A stretch of 64,000 nucleotides of DNA from Gloeobacter kilaueensis JS1 (GCF_000484535.1 NC_022600.1:2046001-2110000); one strand, 5' to 3'. Positions 26,604 through 36,526 are shown, counted from the stretch's first letter. Notes: generated from the letters alone by a model not told the origin. A program made the numbers and translations.

Positions 26604-26905
26604 GAATAGCTCCTTGGACGGGGTAGGAGTCCCTCCGAGCTATCGCTGCGACCTGCCGCGAACGACCATCAGCCAGTGTGCCGGAGGGGCAAAACACGGC
26701 TGGCGGTTGTCTCCTTGCGGCTACAGTGCGCCCAACGTGGTCTCAAGCTTTTTAGCGGATCCTGCGCTCGAAGCTGCTTCGTTCGCCAGATCCAGCAGGT
26801 GCTCCGAGACTACCATCGATTCTGCTTCTTGTGTACTTCTAGAAGTGTCCCCCGCCTCCCTGTACCCCACCTGGCTCCTCTGAAGCTGTCTGGAAGGAGA
26901 TAGAG
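26604..26905. other. Gene-free stretch between SPFH and FUSC genes
   Basis: About 300 bases between divergent genes. It must hold both promoters, but I see no convincing -35/-10 pair, RNA gene, repeat or ORF in it. Confidence 0.4.
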
Positions 26906-26995
26906 TTGAGTAGCGTCCAGCAGGACCAACAGCGGCTTTCAGGCGATTTGACCCTTACTCCTGGTGGGAGAAGAGGCCGGGGGACGAGGGGATGA
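26906..26995 (+). CDS. Possible 29-codon leader ORF coupled to the FUSC gene
   Basis: A TTG at 26906 has GGAAGGAGA (26892-26900) 5 bases before it, one of the strongest ribosome-binding sites in the window. It reads 29 codons (MSSVQQDQQRLSGDLTLTPG, then an Arg/Gly-rich end GRRGRGTRG) and stops in TGA at 26993-26995, overlapping the FUSC ATG at 26992 as ATGA. This is the geometry of translational coupling. The peptide has no recognisable domain. Confidence 0.4.
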   Translation: MSSVQQDQQRLSGDLTLTPGGRRGRGTRG

Positions 26996-28131
26996 GGATT
27001 CTCAAGCAGCAACTTTCAGCAGCTACCGTCAAAATTGCCTTCAAGGCCGGGGTTGCGGCGCTGCTGGCCTACCTCGGTGCCCAGGGGTTGGGGCTGCGCA
27101 GTCCACTGTGGGCGACGATCTCGGCGGTGATCGTCATGCAGGCCAATCTGGGCAGTTCCTTCGGTGCAAGCTGGCAGCGGCTGGTGGGCACGGCGGTCGG
27201 CGTCCTCGTCGGCATCGTGCTGGTCAGTCTGGGCGGTCACAATATCCTGCTTCTGGGGGCAGGAACGACGCTGACGGTGCTGCTCTGTGCTGTGCTCGGC
27301 GTCTACGAGAGCTTCCGCATTGCGACGGTCACCTTCGTCCTGGTTGCGCTGCTGGGCGGCACAGAGCCCTGGTCCTTCGGCCTGCACCGCTTTCTCGATG
27401 TCGCCTTCGGCCTGCTGGTCGCCCTGGGGGTGACCGTTGGTCTGTGGCCACCTAGAGCGCGGCGGGACCTGCGCCACACCCTGGCCGCACTGCTGGAGGC
27501 CGATGCCCGACTCTACCAGCGACTGGTCGAGAACTATCTAAGCGCCAGCAACGACTCCGGGTCAGTTCTGGAGGCACGCGGTGCGATCAAAGCGTCCCTG
27601 GCTACGGCCCGGACCCTGGTAGGCGACATTGGCCGCGAGCCCCCGGCGGCGGAAGATCCGGCGCTGACCTCGCTGCTGGTGGTCGTCGAGCGCCTGCAAG
27701 AAGATCTGTTCACCCTCGATCGCGGCATCGCCGACAGTACCGGCGACGGTTTGCAAAATCACCTGCGCACCGAGTTAGAAAACCTGGCCCAGATCACAGT
27801 TACCACCTTTACGACCCTAGCTGCGGCCCTGCGCGAGCCGCAGGCGGTGGCCCATCCGGCGCAACTTTCCCAGGCCGTGCAGGCGGTGGACGAGCGATTC
27901 GGCGAACTGCGCCGGGCGCGGGTGCCGAGCCAGTACAGCGCAGATGAACTGCTGCGCTTTACCTCTTTTTTGTTCAGCGTCCAGCAGGTAGCGCTTGAAC
28001 TGGACAATCTGGCCGCTGAGATCACTGGTCTGACAAGCGCAGGCCAACCCGGAGGCTGGCCTGCGCGCCTGTTGCGCCCGTATCGCTCCGCCGGTGTTCC
28101 CCTGAGAAGCGGAAGAACCCATGAGAACTAG
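26992..28131 (+). CDS. FUSC/aromatic acid exporter family membrane protein
   Basis: 379 residues. The first 150 are a membrane domain with about five or six helices ([49 protein letters not shown] and others), including the Gly-Thr and ...GVTVGLWPP pattern typical of the FUSC/ArAE (DUF939-like) family. The rest is a cytosolic helical domain without Cys or metal motifs. These proteins are half-size fusaric acid resistance or aromatic acid efflux components. The start overlaps a possible leader ORF. No membrane-fusion partner is nearby. Confidence 0.85.
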   Translation: MRILKQQLSAATVKIAFKAGVAALLAYLGAQGLGLRSPLWATISAVIVMQANLGSSFGASWQRLVGTAVGVLVGIVLVSLGGHNILLLGAGTTLTVLLCAVLGVYESFRIATVTFVLVALLGGTEPWSFGLHRFLDVAFGLLVALGVTVGLWPPRARRDLRHTLAALLEADARLYQRLVENYLSASNDSGSVLEARGAIKASLATARTLVGDIGREPPAAEDPALTSLLVVVERLQEDLFTLDRGIADSTGDGLQNHLRTELENLAQITVTTFTTLAAALREPQAVAHPAQLSQAVQAVDERFGELRRARVPSQYSADELLRFTSFLFSVQQVALELDNLAAEITGLTSAGQPGGWPARLLRPYRSAGVPLRSGRTHEN

Positions 28132-28196
28132 CCTATAGATTCTTCCCGGACCGAACACACTCTATAATCCTCACTACCCATACACCTCCACCTGCC

Positions 28197-29498
28197 ATGC
28201 GCGCTGTCCTGCTGCGGTTGCTCGTCGTTGTCCACTTTTTCATCCTGTCCTTCCAGGCAGCCCAGGCCGAGACTGGAAGCTATCTCATCAAACCAGCAGC
28301 AGTGTTCGATGGCGTGAGCGAGGTGCTCCATCCAGGCTGGGTGGTGCTCGTCGAGGGCAACCGGATTGCCGCCGCCGGTCCCGAGCAGAGCGTCCGTCCC
28401 CCCGCCTCCACCCGGACAATCGTCCTGGCCGGCACCACCCTCCTGCCGGGGCTCATCGACCTGCACTCGCACCTGTTCCTGCACCCCTACAACGAAGCTC
28501 TCTGGGTCGATCAGGTGCTCAAAGAACCTCCGGCGCTGCGGGTGGCCCGTGCCACCGTCCACGCCCGCGCTACGCTCATGGCCGGTTTTACGACCCTGCG
28601 GGATCTGGGAACCGAGGGAGCGGGCTACGCCGATGTCGGCCTCAAGCAGGCGATCGAACAGGGGATCATTCCAGGCCCACAGCTGGTGGTCGTCACCCGC
28701 GCCATCGTCGCCACCGGCGCTTACGAGCCAAAAGGTTTCAGCCCTGACTTCGCCGTTCCCCAGGGAGCCCAGGAAGCAGATGGAGCGAGCCTCCCCCGTG
28801 TCGTCCGCGAGCAGATCGGCAAAGGAGCCGACTGGATCAAAGTCTACGCCGACTACCGCTGGGGGCCGAATGGCCGCACCGAGCCGACCTTCTCGGTGGA
28901 CGAATTGAAGCTGATCGTCCAGACGGCGGCGAGCAGCGGCAGGTCCACCGCCGCCCACGCCACCTCCGCCGCTGGAATGCAAAGGGCGAGCGAGGCCGGT
29001 TTCACGACGATCGAGCACGGCGACGAGGGCACCGCCGCTGTCTTCGATCAGATGGCCCGCCAGAAAATTGCCCTCTGCCCGACCCTGGCCGCCTCCGAAG
29101 CGGTCGAGCGCTACCGGGGCTACCGGCCTGGCACCGATGCGGAGCCGGAAGCGCTGGTCCGCAAGCGGGCTAGCTTCCAGGCCGCTCTCAAAGCGGGGGT
29201 GACGATCTGCAACGGCAGCGACGTGGGCGTGTTCAGCCACGGCGACAATGCCCGCGAACTGGAATTGATGGTCGCCTACGGGATGACACCGGCCCAGGCA
29301 CTGCTTTCTGCAACATCGGTCAATGCCAGGCTATTGAATCAGTCCGCCCAGATCGGCGCAATAAAAGCGGGCTTGCTCGCGGATCTGGTCGCCGTTCAAG
29401 GCGATCCGACCCGCGACATCGGTGCCCTGCGCAGGGTGGTCTTCGTGATGAAAAACGGTCAAATCTACCGCAGCCCAGCGGCGGGCGATCGCGAATAA
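28197..29498 (+). CDS. Exported metal-dependent amidohydrolase
   Basis: 433 residues with a signal peptide ([20 protein letters not shown], cut after AQA). The amidohydrolase core has the metal motif LIDLHSHLF (about residues 87-95), the lysine in DWIKVYADY, His residues in AAHATSAAG and TIEHGDEG, and the Asp in NGSDVGVF. The end [17 protein letters not shown] is standard for the imidazolonepropionase/prolidase-like clade that includes secreted Xaa-Pro dipeptidases and organophosphate hydrolases. Substrate cannot be named. Plus-strand single gene after the FUSC exporter (65 bases). Confidence 0.88.
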   Translation: MRAVLLRLLVVVHFFILSFQAAQAETGSYLIKPAAVFDGVSEVLHPGWVVLVEGNRIAAAGPEQSVRPPASTRTIVLAGTTLLPGLIDLHSHLFLHPYNEALWVDQVLKEPPALRVARATVHARATLMAGFTTLRDLGTEGAGYADVGLKQAIEQGIIPGPQLVVVTRAIVATGAYEPKGFSPDFAVPQGAQEADGASLPRVVREQIGKGADWIKVYADYRWGPNGRTEPTFSVDELKLIVQTAASSGRSTAAHATSAAGMQRASEAGFTTIEHGDEGTAAVFDQMARQKIALCPTLAASEAVERYRGYRPGTDAEPEALVRKRASFQAALKAGVTICNGSDVGVFSHGDNARELELMVAYGMTPAQALLSATSVNARLLNQSAQIGAIKAGLLADLVAVQGDPTRDIGALRRVVFVMKNGQIYRSPAAGDRE

Positions 29499-29531
29499 AA
29501 AGCTATCCAGGATCAAGTTACGGCGAGCGAT

Positions 29532-30623
29532 TCAGCCCACCGGCGTTCTCAATCCCAGACACTCGCGCACCAGATCGGCGGTGCGGCTCGCCGCATCGGG
29601 CACTGCCAGAGCACGGGCCGAACGGGCCATCCGGGGCAGGATGTCAGCGTCGGCAAACAGGGCAGCGACGGTGCGATCTAACAGGGGCCCGTTCAAGGTG
29701 GCCTGCGGCAGGTGCAGGGCCGCTCCGGAGCGCACCAGCACCTCGGCGTTGATGCGCTGGTGATCTTCGGCGGCATAGGGAAAAGGAATGAGCACCGCCG
29801 GGGTACCGCTCACCAGCAGTTCGCTCAAAGTCGCCGCCCCGGCGCGGCTGATGGCCAGATCCGCCCGCGCCAATAGCGGTGCCATCTTCTCCCAGAAGGG
29901 ATACAGGTGGTAGGCCGGATGCACCGGAGCCCGGCTGCGCACCGCCTCAAATTCGCCCGCGCCGCTTACATGCACGATCTGCCAGCCGCGCGCGAGCCAG
30001 CCGGGGGCGCACTCGACGACCAGCTGGTTGATTGCCCGAGCGCCCTGAGAACCCCCCAGCACGACGATGAGCGGCGCTTCTGGCGGGACGTCGATCTCAA
30101 GAAGCGGATTGGGCGAGCGCAAAAACTCCTCGCGCACCGGCGTACCCACCCAGCGGCTGCGGATCCCCGGAATGTACTCGGCGGCCTCGGCAAAACCGAG
30201 GCCCAGACAGGCCATCCAGCGCGCCAGGGTGCGGGTGACTTTGCCCGGCAGTGCGTTCGACTCGTGACCGACCGCCGGTAATCCCAGGGCGCGGGCCGCC
30301 AGCACCGCCGGGGCCGCGATATAGCCGCCGGTAGTGAACACACCCGAGAAGCCCTCGGCCTTGAGCAGGCGGCGGGCAAAGCGATAGGCTCCCAGAAGCT
30401 GGGAGGCCGCCGAAAGCCACTGTGGACCGGGACGGCGGTTGAGTCCCTGCAGTCTGACGGTGTGGAGGCGGTAGCGCTCGGGAACCAGCTTCGTCTCCAG
30501 GCGGTCGGGAACACCCAACCAGGCAATCTCAAACTCGCCGGACAGTTGCGCTGCCACCGCCAGCGCCGGAAAGATGTGACCGCCGGTGCCGCTCGCGGCA
30601 ATCAGCAAGCGCGGTTTGTTCAT
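29532..30623 (-). CDS. murG: UDP-N-acetylglucosamine--N-acetylmuramyl-(pentapeptide) pyrophosphoryl-undecaprenol transferase
   Basis: 363 residues from ATG at 30623 (a TTG lies two codons earlier). The GT-B N-terminus has the MurG G-loop ASGTGGHIFPALAVA and HESNALPGKVTR; the second half has VLGGSQGARAINQL and ISRAGAATLSELLVSGTPAV with PYAAEDHQ. MurG makes lipid II from lipid I at the inner face of the plasma membrane. It is separated from the usual mur/fts cluster and lies convergent with the amidohydrolase gene and divergent from the phosphatase gene. Confidence 0.97.
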   Translation of the reverse strand: MNKPRLLIAASGTGGHIFPALAVAAQLSGEFEIAWLGVPDRLETKLVPERYRLHTVRLQGLNRRPGPQWLSAASQLLGAYRFARRLLKAEGFSGVFTTGGYIAAPAVLAARALGLPAVGHESNALPGKVTRTLARWMACLGLGFAEAAEYIPGIRSRWVGTPVREEFLRSPNPLLEIDVPPEAPLIVVLGGSQGARAINQLVVECAPGWLARGWQIVHVSGAGEFEAVRSRAPVHPAYHLYPFWEKMAPLLARADLAISRAGAATLSELLVSGTPAVLIPFPYAAEDHQRINAEVLVRSGAALHLPQATLNGPLLDRTVAALFADADILPRMARSARALAVPDAASRTADLVRECLGLRTPVG

Positions 30624-30744
30624 CGTCAACGCACAGAGCAGAGCATCGGGCGGCGCTGTTAACTCCCTTCCTTAATGTGCCAAGAAATTGCTCACTGCCT
30701 GAGATATCCTGGGATACTCTAGTGGGTACCTTTGATCCCCGCGT

Positions 30745-32049
30745 ATGTCAACCTCACCTCTCCCTAAAATTCCGGCTGAGCCGGGGCAATCTCCGCCCTC
30801 GCTGACATTGATGGAACTGGCCAGCCAGCTCAGCCGGGAGCAGCGCAAGATTCAAGATCTGCTCAGCTCCCTCGGTTTTGCCCTGCGCAGCCTGAGCAAT
30901 CTCAATCAGCTGCTGGAGTTGATTCCGTTGATGGCCGCACGGGTCACCGACGCCGAGGCGGGGGCGGTGGTGCTTTTTGCCGAGGACAACCAGCTGGGGC
31001 TGGTCAAACTTTACTGCCCGGATGCAAACTGGCAGCCGTCGCTGGAGGCACTGCTTGAGCCGCTGCGCGAACTGCACGCCGATCAGGCGGCGGCGATCGA
31101 GGCAAAGCTGGCGAGCGATCCGTGGGTAGTGGCCCAAAATACTTCGATCCTGGTTAAAAGTGCGCTGCGCGGGCGGCTGTACGTCTTCTCCCGCGTCGCC
31201 AACTACCACTGGACGGAGGGCAGACAAAAACTTTTGCGCCTGGTGGCCGATCAGACCGCTGTCGCCGTCGAGAACGACACCCTCAACAAGGAGCTGCAGC
31301 GCAAAGAAAAGCTCGACCGCGAACTGGAGATCGGTTCTGAAATTCAGGCGCAACTTTTACCCCGCAGCTGCCCCCGCATCGAAGGCATTCGCCTTGCGGC
31401 CCGCTGTCTTTCAGCGGACAAAGTTGGCGGCGACTACTACGACTTCATTCCGATCATCCACACCAACCGCTGGGGGATCGTAATCGGCGATGTGATGGGC
31501 AAGGGCGTACCCGCAGGGCTGCTGATGACGATGACGCGGGGCATGTTGCGCGCCGAGGTGCTGCGCAAAGATCCGCCCGCCCTCATCCTCGAACACCTTA
31601 ACCACGTCATGTACGCCGATCTCGAAAATTCCAACCGCTTCGTGACGCTCTTTTATTCGGAGTACGATCCGACCACCCGCACGCTCCACTACAGCAACGC
31701 CGCCCACAACCCGCCTCTTTACTGGAGCGCCCACACCCAGGAAGTACACCTGCTGGACACCCAGGGCATGTTGATTGGCCTTGAGCCGGGCAGCCTCTAC
31801 CAGCAGCAAAGCCAGCAGCTCAATGCCGGCGATGTGGTCATCTACTATACCGACGGCTTTACCGACGCCGCCGACCGCGACAGCCACCGCTTCGGCGAGC
31901 AGGGACTCAACCAGGCCGTGCGCTGGGCTGTCACCCACTGCGAGTCGCCCGAACAGATCCTTGAGTACCTCTTTGAGCAATTGCGCCAGTTCTGCCCGAA
32001 TGGCCACTGCGGCGACGACATGACGCTCATCGTGCTCAAAGCCGAATAA
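30745..32049 (+). CDS. GAF-domain PP2C/SpoIIE-type serine phosphatase
   Basis: 434 residues. An N-terminal coiled coil (about 25-60), a GAF-like sensor domain (about 60-185), then a SpoIIE/RsbU phosphatase domain. The metal-binding motifs are intact: SADKVGGDYYDF, VIGDVMGKGVPAGLLM, IYYTDGFTDAAD and HCGDDMTLIVLK. Such proteins dephosphorylate anti-sigma-factor antagonists in partner-switching pathways, and are common in cyanobacteria. No anti-sigma or antagonist gene is adjacent, so its partner is elsewhere. Cytosolic; no membrane helix. Confidence 0.92.
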   Translation: MSTSPLPKIPAEPGQSPPSLTLMELASQLSREQRKIQDLLSSLGFALRSLSNLNQLLELIPLMAARVTDAEAGAVVLFAEDNQLGLVKLYCPDANWQPSLEALLEPLRELHADQAAAIEAKLASDPWVVAQNTSILVKSALRGRLYVFSRVANYHWTEGRQKLLRLVADQTAVAVENDTLNKELQRKEKLDRELEIGSEIQAQLLPRSCPRIEGIRLAARCLSADKVGGDYYDFIPIIHTNRWGIVIGDVMGKGVPAGLLMTMTRGMLRAEVLRKDPPALILEHLNHVMYADLENSNRFVTLFYSEYDPTTRTLHYSNAAHNPPLYWSAHTQEVHLLDTQGMLIGLEPGSLYQQQSQQLNAGDVVIYYTDGFTDAADRDSHRFGEQGLNQAVRWAVTHCESPEQILEYLFEQLRQFCPNGHCGDDMTLIVLKAE

Positions 32050-32116
32050 GCGGTTCTCTTTTCGCTGGGGGCGGAACAGGGTAGGCTATCGAAGACCTCT
32101 GCCCGAAGATGTACCT

Positions 32117-33700
32117 ATGCAGTTAAATGGCCTGGATTGGGCGATTATCGGCATTTACGTGGCGATGTTGCTCTCGATCGGCTGGTCGCTGCGCAAGTTC
32201 GCCCAGCAGGGCCTTGAAAATTACTTTTTAGGCGGGCGCAACCTGCCGGGCTGGCTCAACGGTCTTTCGTATGCCAGCACCTGCCTGAACGCCGATGTGG
32301 CCCCCTTTTACTGCGGGCTCGCCGTCGCCACCGGCCTCTACGCCGGCTGGTTCTATATCGCCCGCTTTGGTTGGGCGCTTTTAATCGGCGGCGTGCTCTT
32401 TGCGGTCTTCTGGCGGCGGCTGAAGATCTTTACGGCCCCCGAATTTTACGAATTGCGCTTTCAGGGCTGGGGAGCGAGCTGGATGCGGGGCTGGATCGCC
32501 TTTCGCTCGGCGTTTATCGCGATCGTCGCCTGGACGGGGGCAGGACTTCTGGGGATGACCAAGGTGATTACGCCCATCTTCGGCATCGGCAGAGTCGAGA
32601 CGATGCTCGCCGTCGTTCCGGTCATCCTCGTCTACCTCTACTTCAGCGGTTACCTGGGGGTGGTGATCACAGACGCCATCCAGTCGCTGTTTATCCTGCT
32701 CGGGAGCACGGCACTGCTCATCGCCGTGCTCGTCGATTTTGGCGGTCCCACCGGCCTCGGCAGCGCCATTGCCCAGCACTTTCCCCAGGCGATGAGCAGC
32801 CTGCCGCCTGCGCACGACAAGTTCGTGTCGCTGTTTGCTGTCGTCGCCTTTACCTTTGGCACATCGGTGGGCTACGGCGGCGACGCCTGCCCCCTCGGGG
32901 GAGCGATGGAAGGCCAGCGCATCCTCTCCAGCCGCGATGGCCGCGAGGCGTCGCGGATGTATCTGTGGACGGAGCTGGCCCTGTTTTTGTTTTTGCTGAC
33001 GCTGACGCTGCCCGCCCTGGGCGCGATGGTGATCTGGCCGGGGCTGCGCGACGGCTCGATCGATCAGGAACTCGCCTACGGGATGCTCATCCACAAGTAC
33101 ATTCCAAGCGGGCTGTTGGGCCTGGTGCTCGTCTCGGTGGTCGCCTCGCTGATGTCTACGGTCAGCTCCAACCTCAACTTCGGTGCCCAGGTGGCGATCA
33201 ACGACATCTACCGCCGCTACCTGCGCCCCGATAAAAGCGAAGCGCACTACCTCAAGATGGGCAAACTCGTCTCGCTATTGATCCTGGTGCTTTCTTTCAG
33301 CGTCGTCTTCGGTGTCAATCAGCTCCTCGACATCGCCGTCTTCATGATCGGTCTGAGCGCGGCTGAATTGCCCGCCAACTGGGCCCAGTGGTGGTGGTGG
33401 CGCTTTAACACCAGAGCCCGCCTTGCCGCCTCGATCGGGGGGCCAGTGATCTATCTATTGGTGCGCTACGTGCTTTTGCCCCAGCAGGATTTTGCAGTCT
33501 GGATTCTGGCGGCGATGGCCCTCACCACCGCCCTCTGGGTGAGTGTCGCTCTACTTACCCCGCCCGACGACGAGGCGATCCTCGAACGCTTCTATGCCCG
33601 CGCCCAGCCGCTGGGATGGTGGGGACCGATCGCTCGCCGCCTTAGAACTGTCAGCACCAGTGCGGGCGAGCAGCCCCAGGTGCTCATCCAGGAAGAATAG
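32117..33700 (+). CDS. Sodium:solute symporter family transporter
   Basis: 527 residues with about 13 hydrophobic helices. The SSS signature region is visible: YFLGGRNLPGWLNGLSYAST near the N-terminus, TFGTSVGYGGDACPLGGAME, and VVASLMSTVSSNLNFGAQV in helix 8, where Ser/Thr residues bind Na+. These carriers import sugars, amino acids, vitamins or inositol with sodium. The substrate is not predictable here. It follows the phosphatase by 67 bases on the same strand, possibly independent. Confidence 0.92.
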   Translation: MQLNGLDWAIIGIYVAMLLSIGWSLRKFAQQGLENYFLGGRNLPGWLNGLSYASTCLNADVAPFYCGLAVATGLYAGWFYIARFGWALLIGGVLFAVFWRRLKIFTAPEFYELRFQGWGASWMRGWIAFRSAFIAIVAWTGAGLLGMTKVITPIFGIGRVETMLAVVPVILVYLYFSGYLGVVITDAIQSLFILLGSTALLIAVLVDFGGPTGLGSAIAQHFPQAMSSLPPAHDKFVSLFAVVAFTFGTSVGYGGDACPLGGAMEGQRILSSRDGREASRMYLWTELALFLFLLTLTLPALGAMVIWPGLRDGSIDQELAYGMLIHKYIPSGLLGLVLVSVVASLMSTVSSNLNFGAQVAINDIYRRYLRPDKSEAHYLKMGKLVSLLILVLSFSVVFGVNQLLDIAVFMIGLSAAELPANWAQWWWWRFNTRARLAASIGGPVIYLLVRYVLLPQQDFAVWILAAMALTTALWVSVALLTPPDDEAILERFYARAQPLGWWGPIARRLRTVSTSAGEQPQVLIQEE

Positions 33701-33938
33701 CCCCCTATCGGCACTTTGCACCGATGAGCAGCGAGGACCGGTGTCGAACTGGTCCTGCTGGGAGTCGAGGGCCCGAGCGGCGGCTACTTCCACCTGGACA
33801 AACCCCTGCCCTGGTAGCGAGTACGTCCTGATACTCACCTGGTAGAGATCCAGACATAGCCGGGTGTGGTCATGTCAATCGCTTTTGTGTATCCCTGACC
33901 ACTTGCGCGTCTTTCCAATCTTTGTTAAGAATGGAGTA

Positions 33939-33970
33939 TGTTTGGAGCAATCTAAACACAGAGTTAAAAT
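33939..33970 (+). promoter_or_regulatory. Promoter with overlapping operator for the XRE-ImmA gene
   Basis: TTGGAG (33942-33947), 17-base spacer, TAAAAT (33965-33970), 20 bases before the ATG. An imperfect palindrome TGTTTGGA-GCAA-TCTAAACA (33939-33958) covers the -35 element, the expected place for autorepression by the XRE domain. The preceding 240 bases (33701-33938) show no gene. Confidence 0.6.
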
Positions 33971-33989
33971 ATGTGGTTCTGGATTGGCG

Positions 33990-35156
33990 ATGAACACTCG
34001 AGTGCATTTCGCTGAACGCCTCCGCTCCGCACGCGAATTTGCGCGCATGAGTCAAACAGAGGCTGCTGCAGCTATCGGTCTTACTTCAGCTGCCCTGAGC
34101 CAATACGAAGCTGGCAAGCGGCGCGTGGACGCCCTGATCCTTGAGCAACTGGCACGCCTGTACGCTGTGCCTGTCGGTTATTTTTTTGGTCAGGCGGTCT
34201 CTACGCCAGATTGGGAGACCGCTCTGCGCGATTTATCAAAGACGCTTTCTCCCGCTGGCAGGACTGGTATTGCCAGACTGATCGAAAAGATTCGCTTACT
34301 ACTGGAGCTTCTTCGCCTTACCGGAGCGCCACGGCCCAAGCCCCCGCACCATCCTTTCGATGCCTTGGCAGAAAAAGAAATTGCTCAAAAACAGATAGCT
34401 GTTTTCGCTGAACGCGTCCGTCGTCACTACGATCTAGGCGTCGCACCGATCCTCAATATTCGTGCGTGGCTGGAGGCCGAAGGTTATCAGGTGTTTGCTC
34501 TATCTCTCGGCCAAGACCCGGACGATCTATCGGGTTTCTTTTTCTGGCACCCTGAACTGGGTCCGGTCGTCGTCGTCAACGCCGATCAGTCCTACTCGCG
34601 CTGGCCCTTCACGCTTGCCCACGAGCTGGCCCACAGCCTGTTCCATTATGACCGGCCCGCTGTGCTCTGCCGACAGGTCGATCAACGACCGCTCGAACGG
34701 TTCGCAGATCAATTCGCTTCGAGCTTTCTTGTACCCCAAGAGGCATTGTTGATACGCCTCCAGGCTCTTAACACTGCACACATCGACACCCCAGAACAGA
34801 TAGTCCACTTGTCTCGCTATTTCGGGGTGAGCTACAAAGCAATGCTGCGTTGCCTTGAGCAGGGAGATTATCTAGGGCGAGCACCTGCGGCCCTCAGCGA
34901 TGGAGTCAAGCCGATTGTGCTTGCCCGAGCCCTGGGTTATGGGCCGACAAAACTAGAATTTGGAACCAGACCGATACCCATCGAAGAGACTCTGCCCCGC
35001 CTGTTCATCGAGCTTGCCTACAGAGCCGTCCGTGAGGAGAAACTCTCCCTGCGCGGGGCAGCCGACAGGCTGGGTATCAGCGATATCGAGTTAGAAGAGC
35101 GATTGTTCTTGGAGGATGCGCAGTCGCCAGAAGAAGGATGCGCAGAGATGGTATGA
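33990..35156 (+). CDS. XRE helix-turn-helix / ImmA-IrrE metallopeptidase fusion
   Basis: 388 residues from the ATG at 33990. The N-terminal 65 residues are a Cro/CI-type helix-turn-helix (RLRSAREFARMSQTEAAAAI, then LTSAALSQYEAGKRR). The middle is an ImmA/IrrE zinc-protease domain with HELAHSLFH at residues 211-219 and the downstream ERFADQFASSFLVP helix that supplies the third ligand. Such fusions repress their own operon and cleave a regulator, or act as antitoxins. The gene directly precedes a PIN-like gene (32-base gap). Moderate codon use and lower GC than neighbours suggest an accessory module. Confidence 0.9.
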   Translation: MNTRVHFAERLRSAREFARMSQTEAAAAIGLTSAALSQYEAGKRRVDALILEQLARLYAVPVGYFFGQAVSTPDWETALRDLSKTLSPAGRTGIARLIEKIRLLLELLRLTGAPRPKPPHHPFDALAEKEIAQKQIAVFAERVRRHYDLGVAPILNIRAWLEAEGYQVFALSLGQDPDDLSGFFFWHPELGPVVVVNADQSYSRWPFTLAHELAHSLFHYDRPAVLCRQVDQRPLERFADQFASSFLVPQEALLIRLQALNTAHIDTPEQIVHLSRYFGVSYKAMLRCLEQGDYLGRAPAALSDGVKPIVLARALGYGPTKLEFGTRPIPIEETLPRLFIELAYRAVREEKLSLRGAADRLGISDIELEERLFLEDAQSPEEGCAEMV

Positions 35157-35188
35157 TCCCTTTGCAGATTTTATAAAGCATTTTCCTT

Positions 35189-35836
35189 TTGTTGCCGCAT
35201 CGACGCGCAATCCTAGATACCGTTGTTCTAAGGGTGATGTCCTTTGCGCACCACCAGGGGATTGCCATACTCTTGACAGCTCTAGGCGTTGAGCGAGCCT
35301 GTTTTCCAGCCGAGGTCTACAACTGCGACGAAGATACCCGGCCTCTGGAAGCTCAAGATGAAGATCTCAGTGAGTTCGCTCGTGGAATACGGTTTGCGAA
35401 AAGAAAGGCGAAAGAGGAGCCACCGGGCAGGGAACTTCAGTACAGCACATGGCTACGAAATTTTGAACAGCTTCAGCCCTTGATGGATGCGGGCACTTTG
35501 TTTATAGAACCTCTGTTACTCAAAGAGTTGCCGAGAAGACAACAATTCATCGAGGATTACGGGCTCGGACGAGGTGAATCCGCCTGTCTTGTACTCGCCG
35601 AGCGATACCGGCAGCTTCCAGGCATATTTCTTTCTTCAGATGAGGCTGCAAGTAAAGTCGCAGCAAAAATTAGCCTTCTCCATCTTTCACTCGTCGATGT
35701 TCTCCTTGGTTGGGCTCGGACTACACGGCCTGACGTTGAATTGATGGAAGAGTTGGTTGCCGGTATGCAGGCTGCCAGATTTGGCTTGAAAGCGGATATT
35801 ATCCAGCGGTTGAGGTCACTTTCAAGTGAACTATAA
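35189..35836 (+). CDS. PIN-like domain protein paired with the XRE-ImmA gene
   Basis: 215 residues from TTG at 35189; the TTG at 35192 is equally possible and neither has a good ribosome-binding site. PIN features: an N-terminal ILDTVVLRVM with the first metal Asp at about residue 10, then LGRGESACLVLAERYRQ carrying the central Glu, and FLSSDEAASKVAAK with the third acidic residue. This matches the DUF3368-like PIN group, RNases that often serve as toxins. The order regulator/protease then PIN, with a shared promoter, looks like a toxin-antitoxin pair. A degraded or longer N-terminus cannot be ruled out. Confidence 0.7.
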   Translation: MLPHRRAILDTVVLRVMSFAHHQGIAILLTALGVERACFPAEVYNCDEDTRPLEAQDEDLSEFARGIRFAKRKAKEEPPGRELQYSTWLRNFEQLQPLMDAGTLFIEPLLLKELPRRQQFIEDYGLGRGESACLVLAERYRQLPGIFLSSDEAASKVAAKISLLHLSLVDVLLGWARTTRPDVELMEELVAGMQAARFGLKADIIQRLRSLSSEL

Positions 35837-35927
35837 ATAATTGGGAACGTCAGGCTGCCTAGCAGCTCGCGTAGCTTCAATGGAGGCCACAAGCTTCCGT
35901 AAGCTGGCTCACGCCTGTTCCGAGGTT

Positions 35928-35945
35928 TTGTAGCAAAAGCTACAA
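35928..35945. other. Hairpin TTGTAGC-AAAA-GCTACAA
   Basis: A perfect 7-bp inverted repeat with a 4-base loop, 48 bases before the MgtC start. No T-run follows, so it is more likely an operator or mRNA structure than a terminator. Confidence 0.35.
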
Positions 35946-35992
35946 CACGGTTGTCGTGTCCAATACAATAAAGAGATTCCCTGCTCTGGTCG

Positions 35993-36520
35993 TTGCCCTT
36001 GGATATTGCCCTGTCGGAGATTATCTTTCGTCTCGGAGCGGCTGTGCTTGCCGGTAGCGCGATTGGGCTGAACCGCAACCTGCGGGGCAAGTCCGCCGGG
36101 TTGCGCACCCACGCGCTGGTCTGTCTGGGGTCGGCTTTGATCACCCTGGCGGGGATCGAGTTGAGCGGCGCGGATACTGGCGCTGTGCTGCGCGTGGTGC
36201 AGGGGGTGATTACGGGCATCGGTTTTTTAGGAGCGGGGGTGATCCTGCGCTCGCAGAAGGCGAAGCGGGTTCTGGGCCTCACCACCGCCGCTACGATCTG
36301 GCTTGCTGCCTGTTTTGGGATCGCCTGCGGGGCAGGCGAGTGGACGCTCGTACTGGTGGCGCTGGTGCTGACGTTGGTGGTGCTGGTGCTGGGCGGTCCC
36401 TTCGAGCGGCTCATCGACGGGGTGATCTTGCGCGTAACCGGCCAGAAAGTCGTGCGCACCGACACCCAGCCTGCGGGTACACAGCCATCGACAGACACCG
36501 CTGACGTGCAAAGCCGCTGA
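35993..36520 (+). CDS. MgtC/SapB family membrane protein
   Basis: 175 residues. The family signature is clear: RLGAAVLAGSAIGLNRNLRG, then GLRTHALVCLGSALITL, GVITGIGFLGAGVILRS and GLTTAATIWLAACFGIACG, with four or five helices. MgtC proteins support growth at low magnesium and inhibit the F-type ATP synthase in pathogens; in cyanobacteria the role is not settled. The C-terminal ACT-like domain of long members is missing and replaced by a 35-residue polar tail. The start is uncertain: TTG at 35993 or at 35999; no ribosome-binding site is seen. Confidence 0.88.
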   Translation: MPLDIALSEIIFRLGAAVLAGSAIGLNRNLRGKSAGLRTHALVCLGSALITLAGIELSGADTGAVLRVVQGVITGIGFLGAGVILRSQKAKRVLGLTTAATIWLAACFGIACGAGEWTLVLVALVLTLVVLVLGGPFERLIDGVILRVTGQKVVRTDTQPAGTQPSTDTADVQSR

Positions 36521-36526
36521 GACACC

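Noticed and set aside
32371-33247. Long frames on both strands within the symporter gene
   Set aside because: Typical high-GC shadow frames; the symporter frame has 13 helices and family signatures.
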